A stretch of DNA of 64,000 nucleotides from Puffinus mauretanicus. Taxonomy: Eukaryota; Chordata; Aves; Procellariiformes; Procellariidae. Below the pieces are notes generated by a model, which made no database searches, had not been told where the DNA came from, and saw only the letters and a program-made list of their open reading frames with translations. The DNA lies in assembly GCA_023333565.1 (NCBI GenBank), contig JAJKFH010001815.1, forward strand, positions 85,001 to 149,000, given 5' to 3'. The translations under genes were made by a program, and so were the position numbers. Positions 39,101 to 49,036 of this stretch are shown here, in pieces; position 1 is the first letter of the stretch; each line of letters begins with the position of its first letter.

Positions 39101-42100
39101 CTAAGTGTTGTGACAGTCTATTTCATCTTCGCTTAATTACGGATAATGTGTGTTTATGGGAGAATTCCAATGTAAAATGTCCTAGGATTTTTTGTAGTTT
39201 CATTTAAAAAGTTGGAATTATTGTTTCAGTCTTTAAAAAAGGGTTGAATTATAGTCTTCATATTTGTGCTGAGGAGTGATGTAATCTACATAAAAGTGCA
39301 ATTCAAGAATTTTATTGTCTCCTTTTCCCTCCTCCCTCTTTCAGCTTCATTTTTAGTATAGTCTTTCTATGGAATTGTATGGTGAGATTTCAAAGTGAGC
39401 CTTTCCTCTCTCTCTGCTATTCTTTTCTGATACTACAGACTTTTTCTCACATATTAATCTATTGATATAACTTGGCAATATTATGAAGTTTGTCCAAAAA
39501 GCCAGTAAATGCCTGATGGCAATTATTTATTTTTAATGAATGTTATAAATTAATTTTTTAATTTTTAATATAATTTTATATGACTTACAGTTATATAGTT
39601 TGCTATAATTTTTATAAATTATGAAAGTCTTTATTTGAATACGCTAAAATCCGTGCTGCAGTATGTCAATGCCGAAGTACTGATGGATATTTTTTCCCCT
39701 TCTATTATTTCAGGAAGTGTTTGTAGCTCTTCTCGTGGTCAGAATTATAAGCTGCCAGTGCTAGACACGATGTTTGTAAGAAAGAAACATCGTGGGAAAG
39801 ACTCTGGGCTAATCATATTGGAAGACTTTGTGGATTCTTTTACTGAAGACTCTCTTGGCCTACGATACCCTCTGTCGTCCTTCATATACACAGGCAAGTT
39901 CTTTAATTTATTCTTCTGATCTTCTTTGTGCCTTCTTTACATGTCCAAATGAGTGCTGTCACTCAGGCTCATGTTTGTGGCTGCATCCTCAGTTTCTGTA
40001 TTAAATGTTCTGCTCTTCAGTGAAGGTTAAAAATCCTGATTTGTTTAAAATGGTGAAGTAGTTCCTGTTTAGATTTTTAATCCTCTACATGAGATTAGAT
40101 TATTGGATCTCTGATGGCTTTCTGCTACTGTGAAGTTTACCACTGTGTCCCCCCAAAGCCTCCAGAATGGGCAGAGGTGTTTCTGTGTGTGATCTAATGT
40201 ATATCTTCTTTGCAGCACCTTTTTCTTGCTCACACCTAAGCTTCACAAGTTCATTTAATTCATGCTTTCTCAGAACTTCTGGTCAAACGGACATGTTAGG
40301 CTACGTTTTAACTTGGGTATAAGAAGGCACAGTTCTAATGTACAAGGAAAACACTTACGGCTCTTCCATTAGCAACCCAAGAGGGTTATGTCATCTAGGA
40401 AATGACATGCATTCTGGAAACGATGTTGCTTGGGACTGTGTTCAGGCAAGCAGCACATCTCCTTTGCCCTGTTTCTCAAGGCTTATCTTACTCTTACGCC
40501 ATGTGCCAGCCTTCCTTCTATGAACACTTTAATCTGGCCTTCTTAGCCACCAGAAATTTTCTGCTTTTCCAAGTACCGCTGTCTGTTGTTGGATCTGACT
40601 AGGCTGGTTTGTTAGTCTTCAACCAGCAAACTGTCTTGAGCAGAATTTAATGACTAATCCACAGCAGAGAAAAAAGTATTCCAGAAGTGAACAGTGAGTG
40701 GGTGATAAGCCATGCAATGGTAACATGTTCGCATTCCCAAAGAGTGCTTTTCACGAATGCCTATAATAACATGGGGTGACAAAAACCGCTTGACTATATC
40801 CTCTGCCTAAGAGCCTTTCCATCCTGGGTTGGGTCTTGTGATTGGCGGAGGTAGTGACCAGTGAAGCTGTAAAACTCTCAAGTGGGTGCTTAGAGAAGAA
40901 GAAAATCCCATCCATCTTTGTTTACAGTCTAAGATAATAATGGAAGGTGTTTAAATCCAAAGAAAGGATTTATTGAGAAATCTGAGTAGGGTAAAGCAAT
41001 ATTATGTTTATTTCAGACTCGACTGTTTTGTTGAACAGTTCTTTCTGTGGTGGTTTGTGTATGATGGAAGATTGCAAATTAATTTGATTTCAGATGAACT
41101 TTAAAAACTGAGGTACAGCCAAGTATATAGTGTATGTAATACAGTGTTTTTTCTTATGTTTGTTCAGCTTGTAAGCAATATCTTGAGAAGTACCCTGGGG
41201 ATCATAACCTTTTGTGGGAAGTGGAAGGAGCAGGACATTGGTTCCAGAGAACATCTATTATGTCTGTGTTGCAAAAGGAAAAACTCAAAATTGCAGGTAT
41301 GGATGCTTTGTTTTGTTGTTTTCTGACACTTTGTAAAAGTTGAACCAACACTACAAGTACAACAGTGACTTTTGTCAACCCTGCCCATGGAAACTAGCAG
41401 AAAGATTTTTGTTTGTCCTGAGGTCTGTGAGATCATATTTGGAATGGTTAATTGTTATATAAAGGTGCTGTAATTTTCCATTTTCCTGTTTCCTCTTTTA
41501 AATCTTAACAGCAGAGGCCTCACAGAAAGAAAATAAGAGTTTCCAAGCAGAGGATCATTTTCGGCAATCTGCAGCAGTATCTGAAGCAAGTGGACAGAAG
41601 ACTGAGCTAGAAACACAGCTAAGTGTAGGTACACAGACTTTACCTCTTTTTTTACCTCTTTTTTTGATTGCTTTGTTACTAAAACACAAAGTATGAGAAA
41701 TGCTTTTTGTCCATCTCATTATAATTGAATTGGCTCAAGTCCGTGCTATATATAAAAGACAAATGCTTTTGTTACTTTTTGGGTGGATGTTATGCTTCCC
41801 ACCGATGTAACACTGATGACTAAGCTGGGTTTTTTTTTGCTGGAGGGGATGGGGGTGTCCCCCTGAATGTAGAGGGCCTGTGCCACAGCTATAATTTGAG
41901 CTGTTTGGAGGCAAATTAGAGAAGGGAGAGTATTTCAACTGGCTCTGAGATTAAACTGTTTAGAAAGGCTGTTGAACAGTACAGTCATCATAAGAGTGGA
42001 GAGAATGAGGAGAAGTGTTTATAGAAGTGCACATTCACATCACAGTGGAAAGTGATTAGTTTGCATTCAATTATACATTGTCCTTATAGAAGGACTGCAG

Positions 42101-45100
42101 CTTTCTTTGTACGTGTTTGAAATACCAGCCAGGTTTCAGCTACATATGGATCTGTGGTCATGAGTATATTTGTTTCTTTGAACATTATGAAGCTGTTCCT
42201 CTATCTCACTTGTGTTCTGAGGCCACACAGAATGTGCTTGAGAGTAACTTGTAGCTTCAAATACAGTGAGCATGGATTTGTGTGCTTCAGGACTGTCTGT
42301 AGTATTGACATGACCATGCTCTCACAGAAGTCAATGCTTTAATTAAAAATAGGAAATAATGGCTGAGTCAATACTCTCAGCTATTAATATCTAAAATTTA
42401 GATTTGAAATGTAAGTCAAATGTCCTTTTTCCTGGTTGAGAAAATTAGCATTTCCCAAAGCAAAACTGACAGCAAATTAGTGATGGTTTTGGTCTCTAAA
42501 TGACCAGAAGCAACAACTCTTAGTTGTCTTTCATTTGTAACAGTGTCTTGAGCATCATCACTGAGTTCTAGATTCAGATTCCAATCATAACCATATCAGC
42601 AAAATGATGTAAAAAATGGCATATTTTGATTGTAGAGCTATATGGATATACTTGGCGAAAAGAGCAGAGGGATAATAGTCTTACGATTTTTGTTGCTGTG
42701 ACTTAAGAACTCAAGCCCTGTCTCTTGCCTTCTTCCAGAAGAGGAAGACGGTAGATACTGAAGTGCTCCAACTCCTCATAGCTTGGTAGAATTTCTGGCA
42801 GCTCTCTTCTTGGCACCTGCACTATTAATAAGCAGTTCTGCAATGCTTTGAAAACTGCTGGACCTCCAAACAAAATAAAATACTCCACCTCCCCCCATAC
42901 CAGGAAAAAACATTCCCCAACTTTCATTTTCACCTTTTACTTAGTGCTCCCTATTTTGTGTGTTTTGATGGTAGAATAATTTGTCATTAGTCTACAAATT
43001 CTTTTGTATTTAAAACTCACTTGAAATTATTTCAAGCAGCAGAATGTACATATGGTCACTTTTTGCTGGCCTTCTTGGGTGGTACTGGAAGTGAGGCTGG
43101 AAAAGCGGCATACACCTGGATGCTGGTTATTGCAAGTTCTATATTACTTCCAGCAGCTAAGAAAGAGCAATGTGCATAACTTTATTTTAATGTGTACAAC
43201 TTGTACCCACTTCAGAGTATCAAATGCTTAACCACTGAGTCTTCAGCTAACTTGCAGAAAAAATGGAAGTATTGGGATGATGGGGAAGAACAAGAGGCAA
43301 AAGAGCTCTACGGAGAGGGAGCTCTGACATAAGCAGCCTCTTGTGCTGACTGTGCATGTAACCTGCGTTACTGCTGAAGCACTAAGTTCTGTTTTTTCAA
43401 TATGACTGTATTGTAGTCCTTTGGGTTTACAGAAAGGGGAAACAAAAAAAAAAAAGACTTCTAGCATTTAATTATGTGGACACCTGTTATAAATGAAATG
43501 GTTAGGAAAAAACTTGGTAGTATTGTTTATAATGACAGGTTACTTTCCAGTCTTACGTTCTATGTTGAGACATAAATGCAGAAAAAAATATTAATCCCTG
43601 TAATAAAGATGATAAAAAAAAAAAATCTGTTTAGAGGTAAGATAGATAGATACATGTAAGTATCTTAAATTAGCTGCTCTTCCATAGGATATTTACTATG
43701 AAATAGTGCTTTAGAAAGATGCAACCGCAGATAGGGAGATGAAGGTATTTCAATCAATTCCGAAGTTTTTGGAATAACATCAGCTTTGCTTTTGCTTCAC
43801 AGGCTGACTCTCAAAAACGTAAAGAATCAATAGATGTCCGTGCAAGCACATCTGAAGGTAAAAATAACTTTGATTATCAGTGTTGTGATTACTGTGGATT
43901 AATAGGTTAGCAGGCTCTTTTACCACTTTTCATCGTAGCATTCATCTGCAAAGTGTATAAAAACATGCCTTCCTCTAAGGTGCTGAGGCTCAACTCATAA
44001 ACCTTTTAGAGGACTTTGGATAAAATTGCTACGAGTCTTGGTAAAGATATTATGCATGTGTACTCAGAAAAAAAAAGTACCACAGTGAAATGCTGTTTTA
44101 CTTGCACTCAGTTTTTTTAATAAAATATTAGGGGGAAAAATTATGTGCAGATCTTAGACTGCATTTGTTCACTTGCATTTATTTTATTGTTTTGTTTCTT
44201 TTTTCCCTAAGACCCTAACATAGCTCCTCTTTCCATTTGGACACGAAGCAGTCATTTAAAACGTCCCAGGATCGGAAAAAATAGCCGGGAATCTGAACCT
44301 GAAACTTCCCAAGGAAATGAGGAAAATGTTCTTCGTGTGTCAGAAAGCAGGTAGAGGAGCCCATATTTTACTGATTTCTTATTTTGTTGCTTGGGAAGTC
44401 ACAAACTACATCAATGTCTCACCGTGTGCTACCTGGTATTTCTTCTCCTTTCTTCCTACTTTTCTTGCTTGATTTTAAAATTCCTAGAAAAAAGCCTGAT
44501 GTGAGAAAGAAAATAGAGACATCACCTGAAGAGCGATTGCACCAAAATGTAGTGTCTCTGAAAGCTCGGCAGATACTGGAAATAACAGTAATAAAACAGT
44601 GAGGGCTGAGGGCGTTCTGTTATAACAGTTTGTATGAAGGTATTCGTACAGCATAGTTTCTTGTGATAATATAACTGGACATGTATCCACAATGTTACGT
44701 GTGATCTTTAGAGAGGTGTCCCTTTGTGACCTCTTGTTGTGGTAGCATATTGCAGTAAAATAAAGTCTGACTGTTTAGTTTGGGAGCTGGTTACTGCTTG
44801 TCACTTAGTAACAAAACAGTTATAGGGAGCCACCCATCTTCAAAGTAAAGCCCTTTGTCCAGACAAATTCTGATTTAAAACCATCATATACAAACTTACA
44901 TCCTGGGGGAAAAAAAAAGTTGTCTCCTGTTTAAAGGATGTTATCTGGTGTAATAATTGTCAAATGGGGATGTGAAGAATTGTATTATTTGCGTTCCATA
45001 ACAATTCATACAAGTAATTTCCACTGGCTTCTATCCAGAAAGCAGAACTGTGGCTGTTTTTAAAGAAATAGATTAATTAATTGCTCCTTCCTCCCCCTTC

Positions 45101-47472
45101 CTGTGTATGAGTATATGTATGCTCATAGACACATGCTGCTCCGCCCCACCCCATGTCTTTCTCTCCCTCTCTCTCTCTTCCAAAAAAACCCACTGCTAAC
45201 CCCAAAAACCTCTTTTGAAGAACTCAAGATAACTTGATTATTTTCCAGAAAATCCCTCAAACTTGTTCCATTAGGTTTCTTTAACCAGAATTAGTTGTGG
45301 TTTTTTTTTTTCACGTGAAGATGAGGTAATCAGCTACATGCAGCCTAATTTTTGTGTTTAAATTGCTCTGTGGAACTGCAGAGATATAGTACTGCTGTCC
45401 TGCACTGTCAGTATGCTACCCTAAGCTGGTTCAGACGGGCCAAATGGCATGGTTTGATACTGCCACAAGTTGAGAAATTCTTTTGTTACTACTAATAATT
45501 GGCTAGTTGGTATGTGAGAGGACTAGCCTGTTATTGAATGTCAGTATTTTGGGCCTTGCAAAACAAAGTCAACGAGGAGCCACTGCTCCTTTGAACAAGA
45601 TGTGTAACATGGTGTTTGTGGGCAGAGCTAAGGGGAATCCTGATGGCAACAGAGCAGGATATCAGCTTGGTTCTCTCCTTCCATGCACGTTAGCAAATGC
45701 AGCAGGGTCTTCTGTCAGGGACTTTCTCCTGTGGAGTGCCTTCATCTCAAGACTGGCACCCGGCATAAAACCCTCCAATACTGCCTTTACTATGAGATCA
45801 TGAAGCAGCCTCCTGCAGATCTATTGCATGTACTTTTTTCTTTGCTTGTATCTAATACTTCCAGTTCATCTAAGTTTTATCATCTCAAAAACAAGAACTG
45901 AATGTTTGAGATAGTGTTACTACTCATTGGGTGCATCAGAGCTTCCCTGATTTAATCTCTAGCTGATTGGATCTTCTTCAGCCATGATGTGTTTGTTGCC
46001 TTGAATTCTTTTCCAGTCATGGTCTTTGTAATATATGTATATTCAATGATTACACAAACGTATTTGCTTTTATAACTCCATAATTTTAAATTGTTTCTAC
46101 AGCAGGGGTGGGAGAAGTTGCTTCCTTTCTCACCCTTTTGTGGCTTCCAAACATGTAATGGATTACTGCTTTCTAAATTTAAAATAACAAACAAATTTCT
46201 GACTTTTATTCCTATAAAATGGAAGTGAGACAGATGTCTTCATTTTATAATTGCCAAAGCAATTTTTCCTAGTTGATGGGTCTTTTTTTCCTAATGAGGA
46301 GTTAGCCACTTCTAGATGTATTTAGTTTTCTGGATTCTTATTTCGTATGGCAAGCATGTGATACAGCACTTTATAATTGGTCGTGAAAGAATTCCCTGCT
46401 GAGATCACCAAAATTATGTATTAATCTAAAAGATTAAAGGATATCTCTTAATACCTGCTGCAGGCTGGAACTTCCTGCCCACACATCTGAAAGCCCTGAA
46501 GACGTAGCAGAAGTACCTGAGGAGAGTACTGTTGAGAAGCATGAGGAAACAATTGTTGAAAATGAGGGCCAGTCTGTATCAGAAGCGGAGCTACATGTAT
46601 CACCCCCTGAGAAGTGGAGTGAGAAGGAGGTGAGCTGGATGTGATAGCGATAGCAGATAAATTTAGAATACAACTACAGTTTCTGTTAAATATGGTCCTT
46701 GCTGCCTTGATCCATGTGACTATCAACTCTTTGATTTTCTTACTGATGCTTCATGGAGAAGTATATCTGAGAAGCTAAGGCTAGTATAGAATTAGTTTCA
46801 GGGAATATTCCATTATACTTATTTTGAACAATAGAGTTCATAGGATCTTCAGTAAGGTGAATTTCTAGCTGGTCTACCAATCTCATTTTCTTAACTGATT
46901 TCTTCTACTCAAATATTCTGGAGAACTGGCGTAAGGTGAAGATCTGATCCAGTATATCTAATTTAAAAAAAAGTTTCTTTGAAGAAGCCGATAGCTGGTA
47001 TGCATCAGTGACTACTGTTGGCTTTTTTTACTTCTCCACTTAAAGCTTGCCTGCTTTGATGTTTAAATCCAACTTTTATCTACAATTGTTAACAGCTTGA
47101 ATTTAAATCTGTGGGTACGCTTTGTGCCTAGCGATGCCTCCAGGTTTTATGTTCTTGCTGATCAGTGAAAAAGTGGATCTTGCATTATGTTGGGTTCCAG
47201 GAATGACTGCAGCATGTATGCTTGTGAGATGCATGAAAACTGCTTAGCTTGGCTCCTAACAGTATAAGCTATGGTCAGAAATTTAGTGCAGGTGACAACA
47301 CCAAGCTAATATGCTGGTTAAGTTAACTACTCTGCACTAAGCTCTGCCTTCTTAGTACACATTTCTAGGTACCCGAGCTATCTGCTTCTCACATTAAGCT
47401 GCAAATTTAGATCACAGATACACCCACTAGTCTTGGGGAACAACGGCTGGGCATAATCTTGACTTAGAAATG

Positions 47473-47507
<35 letters not shown>

Positions 47508-49036
47508 GAAACTCTGTCAGAACCTCTTAATGGTGAGGTAACAGAAGAAACTGGTAAGACCTCACTCACGGCTGAAGAGGAAACAGCAAATGAAGTTCTA
47601 AGTGGTGAATCAAAATTGCAGTCTGAGAGTCAAGGAGAAGAACCCTTAACGCTGTTTGTTCCGTTAATCCTTGAGTCTTCAGCAAAACCTTCAGAAGACA
47701 CTGTATCAGAGAAGGTGAGAGAATTGAAACAAAATGTGAAGTCATCTTTCCTTCAGAGCGTACATATCTTGCTGTTTTTTCTTTTGTTAAGTAACAGATA
47801 GAAAGCAGCCCCCTACCGTCTTATGAAATTCTTGGGAGAAGCAATTATTAGGCCAGATGATGTAAATCCATAAACAGAACATACTAACGTTTCAGTTTTA
47901 ATACGCAGAAGTTGACCATATATGCATGTGATGCTAAAAAGAAAGATACGTTGCTCCAGTTTGCCTTGGCAGTAATGAAACAGCTCTTTCTCACTAAAAT
48001 ATTAGTTGGATATGAGTGAAAAGCCACATCCTTATTTTGTCTAGTAATTCTGCCCTGATGAAGTGTACAAGCAATTAATTACTGGTAAAATACCCTTCTA
48101 CAACACAGATTTTACTGTTTTTTGTTTATAGTTTATTTAAGCAGATTGTTATATGCTAGCAAAATGACAATTGCATATGTCTAAAATAAAAAACATTTCT
48201 TTTTTTCCCTGGGATTAATTTCAGAATGTTTTTACTGTACCTGAATAATCCTTTGAATAATTTGAATTTGAAAATAGGAGAGCAACTCCGGATGTCAAAT
48301 GCAGTTCAGAAAATAGTCTTGTGCAAAAAGGGGGAAAGGACTGGCTTGTTGACTGTACATGTAGTATTAAAAACTGCTGAATGCCAAATATCTTCTGAGG
48401 TTGCTAGCTAGGGGCAGTAGTTGTGTTCAGCCTCTTGTATCTTCAATTAATTGCCTCTTCGGTTGTTTTGGCACCCTTTCCCTTCCCCTGCAGGTTTTAA
48501 ATGCAAATGATTCAGAAGTGTTGTCTGAAGAAAGTACATTCGTAGAGGAGGGCACGGAAGAACAGCAAGAATCTGAAAAGACCACCACTGAAAATGCAGC
48601 TGCTTTGGCATCGAAGGAGGAGCCCTCTGACAATGGCCTGTCCAACTCTATGGTAACTGAAGCAGCAGAAGAATCTGTTTCTGAAAATGTATTGCCCAAA
48701 CCAGCTTCCTCATTGGAAGATCAAACTGAGGAAGCAGGGCACAACTCGCAGGTGGCCCCTGTTGCCTTGAGTCAGAGCTCTTTGATAGTGGTTGAACTGG
48801 AGGGTGTTTCTTTTCAGCAGCCTTCTGGACAGGAAGGACAGAAGAACCAGCTGGAAGAGCACTCAGAAGAGTCTGCTGAGCAGATGGATCAGTACACACA
48901 GACAGCAGTGGAGCGGGCTGCTGACAGCAGCTCTGAAGAAGCAGAAATTGAGGTACCCATTGTAGATCGGAGAAACTTGCGAAGAAAGGCCAAAGGCTAC
49001 AAAGGTCCACCCAAGAAAAAAGGAAAGCCAGCTTAA
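33006..49036 (+). CDS. FAM169A: FAM169A, soluble lamin-associated protein of 75 kDa (12 coding exons, 674 aa)
   Basis: Recognised from the conserved N-terminal half (for example SDLRCGNPNRPEF, VALYLADQWW, MERNEIPFLCH, SFTEDSLGLRYPLSS) and the C-terminal tail VDRRNLRRKAKG. Twelve exons at 33,006, 34,589, 35,750, 37,225, 39,714, 41,168, 41,512, 43,803, 44,212, 46,464, 47,508 and 48,494 join in phase into 2,025 nt, close to the mammalian length. Residues 1-267 form the conserved domain. It includes a GNAT-like motif (HRGKDSG, 190-196) preceded by an IGFYSVK strand. Residues about 270-650 are acidic, Ser/Glu-rich and likely disordered. The last 24 are strongly basic, a plausible nuclear-localisation signal. 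The human protein is known as a lamin-associated nuclear protein. An acetyltransferase activity is inference only. Confidence 0.96.
33141..34588 (+). other. FAM169A: FAM169A intron 2
   Basis: GT-AG, about 1.4 kb. Nothing else is recognised. Confidence 0.85.
34589..34688 (+). CDS. FAM169A: FAM169A coding exon 2 (residues 46-79)
   Basis: Encodes IPISLSTVGFVPLYG followed by VLALFAPGDS. Acceptor TTGTTTCAG. The donor CACAG|GTTTCA is weak beyond the GT. Leaves one nucleotide. Confidence 0.93.
35750..35835 (+). CDS. FAM169A: FAM169A coding exon 3 (residues 79-107)
   Basis: Encodes AVALYLADQWWSIDDVVRTS and SVPARQGLHQ. Acceptor TTTCTTTCAAG, donor CATCAG|GTAAAA, ends in phase 0. The preceding intron (34,689-35,749) contains a T run near 35,163-35,172 but no feature I can name. 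Confidence 0.95.
35836..37224 (+). other. FAM169A: FAM169A intron 4
   Basis: GT-AG, about 1.4 kb, unique-looking sequence. Confidence 0.85.
37225..37396 (+). CDS. FAM169A: FAM169A coding exon 4 (residues 108-165)
   Basis: Encodes VGERVVLYVLNRIIYR, MERNEIPFLCHGS and KKGEAIGFYSVKLK, the strand that leads into the GNAT-like motif. Acceptor TTTCCTTAG, donor CTTAAAG|GTAAAA. Leaves one nucleotide. Confidence 0.96.
37397..39713 (+). other. FAM169A: FAM169A intron 5
   Basis: GT-AG, about 2.3 kb, AT-rich with T runs near 37,661 and 38,366. No repeat is recognised. Confidence 0.85.
39714..39893 (+). CDS. FAM169A: FAM169A coding exon 5 (residues 165-225), GC donor
   Basis: Encodes KLPVLDTMFVRKKHRGKDSG, then the LEDFVDSF helix and LGLRYPLSSFIYT. 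HRGKDSG (residues 190-196) resembles the acetyl-CoA-binding loop of GNAT motif A. The acceptor is TTATTTCAG. The donor is CACAG|GCAAGT, a GC donor with otherwise perfect consensus; no in-phase GT donor lies nearby. Confidence 0.95.
39894..41167 (+). other. FAM169A: FAM169A intron 6 (GC-AG class)
   Basis: Starts GCAAGT and ends TTTGTTCAG, about 1.3 kb. No other feature is seen. Confidence 0.85.
41168..41296 (+). CDS. FAM169A: FAM169A coding exon 6 (residues 225-268)
   Basis: Encodes CKQYLEKYPGDHNLLWEVEG, GAGHWFQRTSIMSVLQ and KEKLKIA. This is the last part of the conserved domain. Acceptor TTTGTTCAG, donor ATTGCAG|GTATGG. Leaves one nucleotide. Confidence 0.96.
41512..41624 (+). CDS. FAM169A: FAM169A coding exon 7 (residues 268-305), NAGNAG acceptor
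   Basis: The start of the variable C-terminal half, encoding EASQKENKSFQAEDHF and ASGQKTELETQLS. Two acceptors lie three bases apart (AACAG at 41,511 and CAG at 41,514), so one Ala can be gained or lost. The donor is CTAAGT|GTAGGT. Using the downstream GTACAC donor instead would bring a stop into the next exon. Confidence 0.88.
41625..43802 (+). other. FAM169A: FAM169A intron 8
   Basis: GT-AG, about 2.2 kb. Contains A runs near 43,446 and 43,612. No gene or named repeat is seen. Confidence 0.8.
43803..43857 (+). CDS. FAM169A: FAM169A coding exon 8 (residues 306-324)
   Basis: A 55-nt exon encoding ADSQKRKESIDVRASTSEG. Acceptor TTTGCTTCAC-AG, donor TCTGAAG|GTAAAA. The STSEG block is also present in the mammalian protein, which supports this small exon. 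Confidence 0.9.
44212..44350 (+). CDS. FAM169A: FAM169A coding exon 9 (residues 324-370)
   Basis: Encodes WTRSSHLKRPRIGKNSRESE (a basic KRPRIGK patch conserved as KRPKIGK in mammals) and SQGNEENVLRVSES. Acceptor TTTCCCTAAG, donor GAAAGCAG|GTAGAG. Leaves two nucleotides, which fit both exon 10 (46,464) and the alternative exon at 44,488. Confidence 0.92.
44488..44602 (+). CDS. FAM169A: Candidate alternative terminal exon of FAM169A
   Basis: TTAAAATTCCTAG precedes a frame in phase with exon 9. It would add a basic tail beginning KKPDVRKKIETSPEERLH and stop at TGA 44,600-44,602, 250 nt after exon 9. An AATAAA follows at 44,759-44,764 with GT-rich sequence after it. The isoform would have 407 residues: the conserved domain without the acidic half. 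The main transcript skips it, because exon 9 to exon 10 keeps phase and gives the family length. Whether it is used is unknown. Confidence 0.4.
44759..44764 (+). terminator. Intronic poly(A) signal AATAAA
   Basis: Canonical hexamer 157 nt after the stop of the candidate terminal exon, followed within about 40 nt by TGTTTAGTTTGGG. Confidence 0.4.
44765..46463 (+). other. FAM169A: Rest of FAM169A intron 10
   Basis: The intron runs from 44,351 to 46,463. Beyond the candidate terminal exon I see no named feature. A 98-codon frame at 45,507-45,803 has no support. Confidence 0.6.
46464..46629 (+). CDS. FAM169A: FAM169A coding exon 10 (residues 370-425)
   Basis: Encodes acidic sequence LELPAHTSESPEDVAEVPEE and SEAELHVSPPEKWSEKE. 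Acceptor ACCTGCTGCAG, donor AAGGAG|GTGAGC. Ends in phase 0. Confidence 0.92.
46630..47475 (+). other. FAM169A: FAM169A intron 11
   Basis: GT-AG, about 0.9 kb up to the T tract at its 3' end. No other feature. Confidence 0.8.
47476..47505 (+). repeat. T30 homopolymer acting as polypyrimidine tract
   Basis: Thirty uninterrupted T directly before the AG of coding exon 11. Confidence 0.9.
47508..47714 (+). CDS. FAM169A: FAM169A coding exon 11 (residues 426-494)
   Basis: 207 nt, phase 0 at both ends, encoding ETLSEPLNGEVTEETGKTSL and LTLFVPLILESSAKPSED. The spacing of NGE, KTSL, EEE and FVPL blocks follows the mammalian protein. Donor GAGAAG|GTGAGA. Because it is symmetric it could be skipped without a frame change. 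Confidence 0.93.
47715..48493 (+). other. FAM169A: FAM169A intron 12
   Basis: GT-AG, about 0.8 kb, AT-rich with a pyrimidine-rich 3' end. No other feature. Confidence 0.85.
48494..49036 (+). CDS. FAM169A: FAM169A coding exon 12 and stop (residues 495-674)
   Basis: The final coding exon. Very acidic (many E/S), with the conserved blocks EEPSDNGLSNS, SSLEDQTEEAGH and ALSQSSLIVVELEGVSF, then SSSEEAEIEVPIVDRRNLRR and a lysine-rich end (KKKGKPA). TAA at 49,034. Acceptor CCCTTCCCCTGCAG. An upstream in-frame opening to 48,401 is intronic. Confidence 0.96.
   Translation, partial: VLNANDSEVLSEESTFVEEGTEEQQESEKTTTENAAALASKEEPSDNGLSNSMVTEAAEESVSENVLPKPASSLEDQTEEAGHNSQVAPVALSQSSLIVVELEGVSFQQPSGQEGQKNQLEEHSEESAEQMDQYTQTAVERAADSSSEEAEIEVPIVDRRNLRRKAKGYKGPPKKKGKPA

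Noticed and set aside
48401..48493. In-frame extension of the last FAM169A exon to 48,401
   Set aside because: The segment is intronic: a pyrimidine tract and CAG acceptor end at 48,493, and the upstream residues do not resemble the family.
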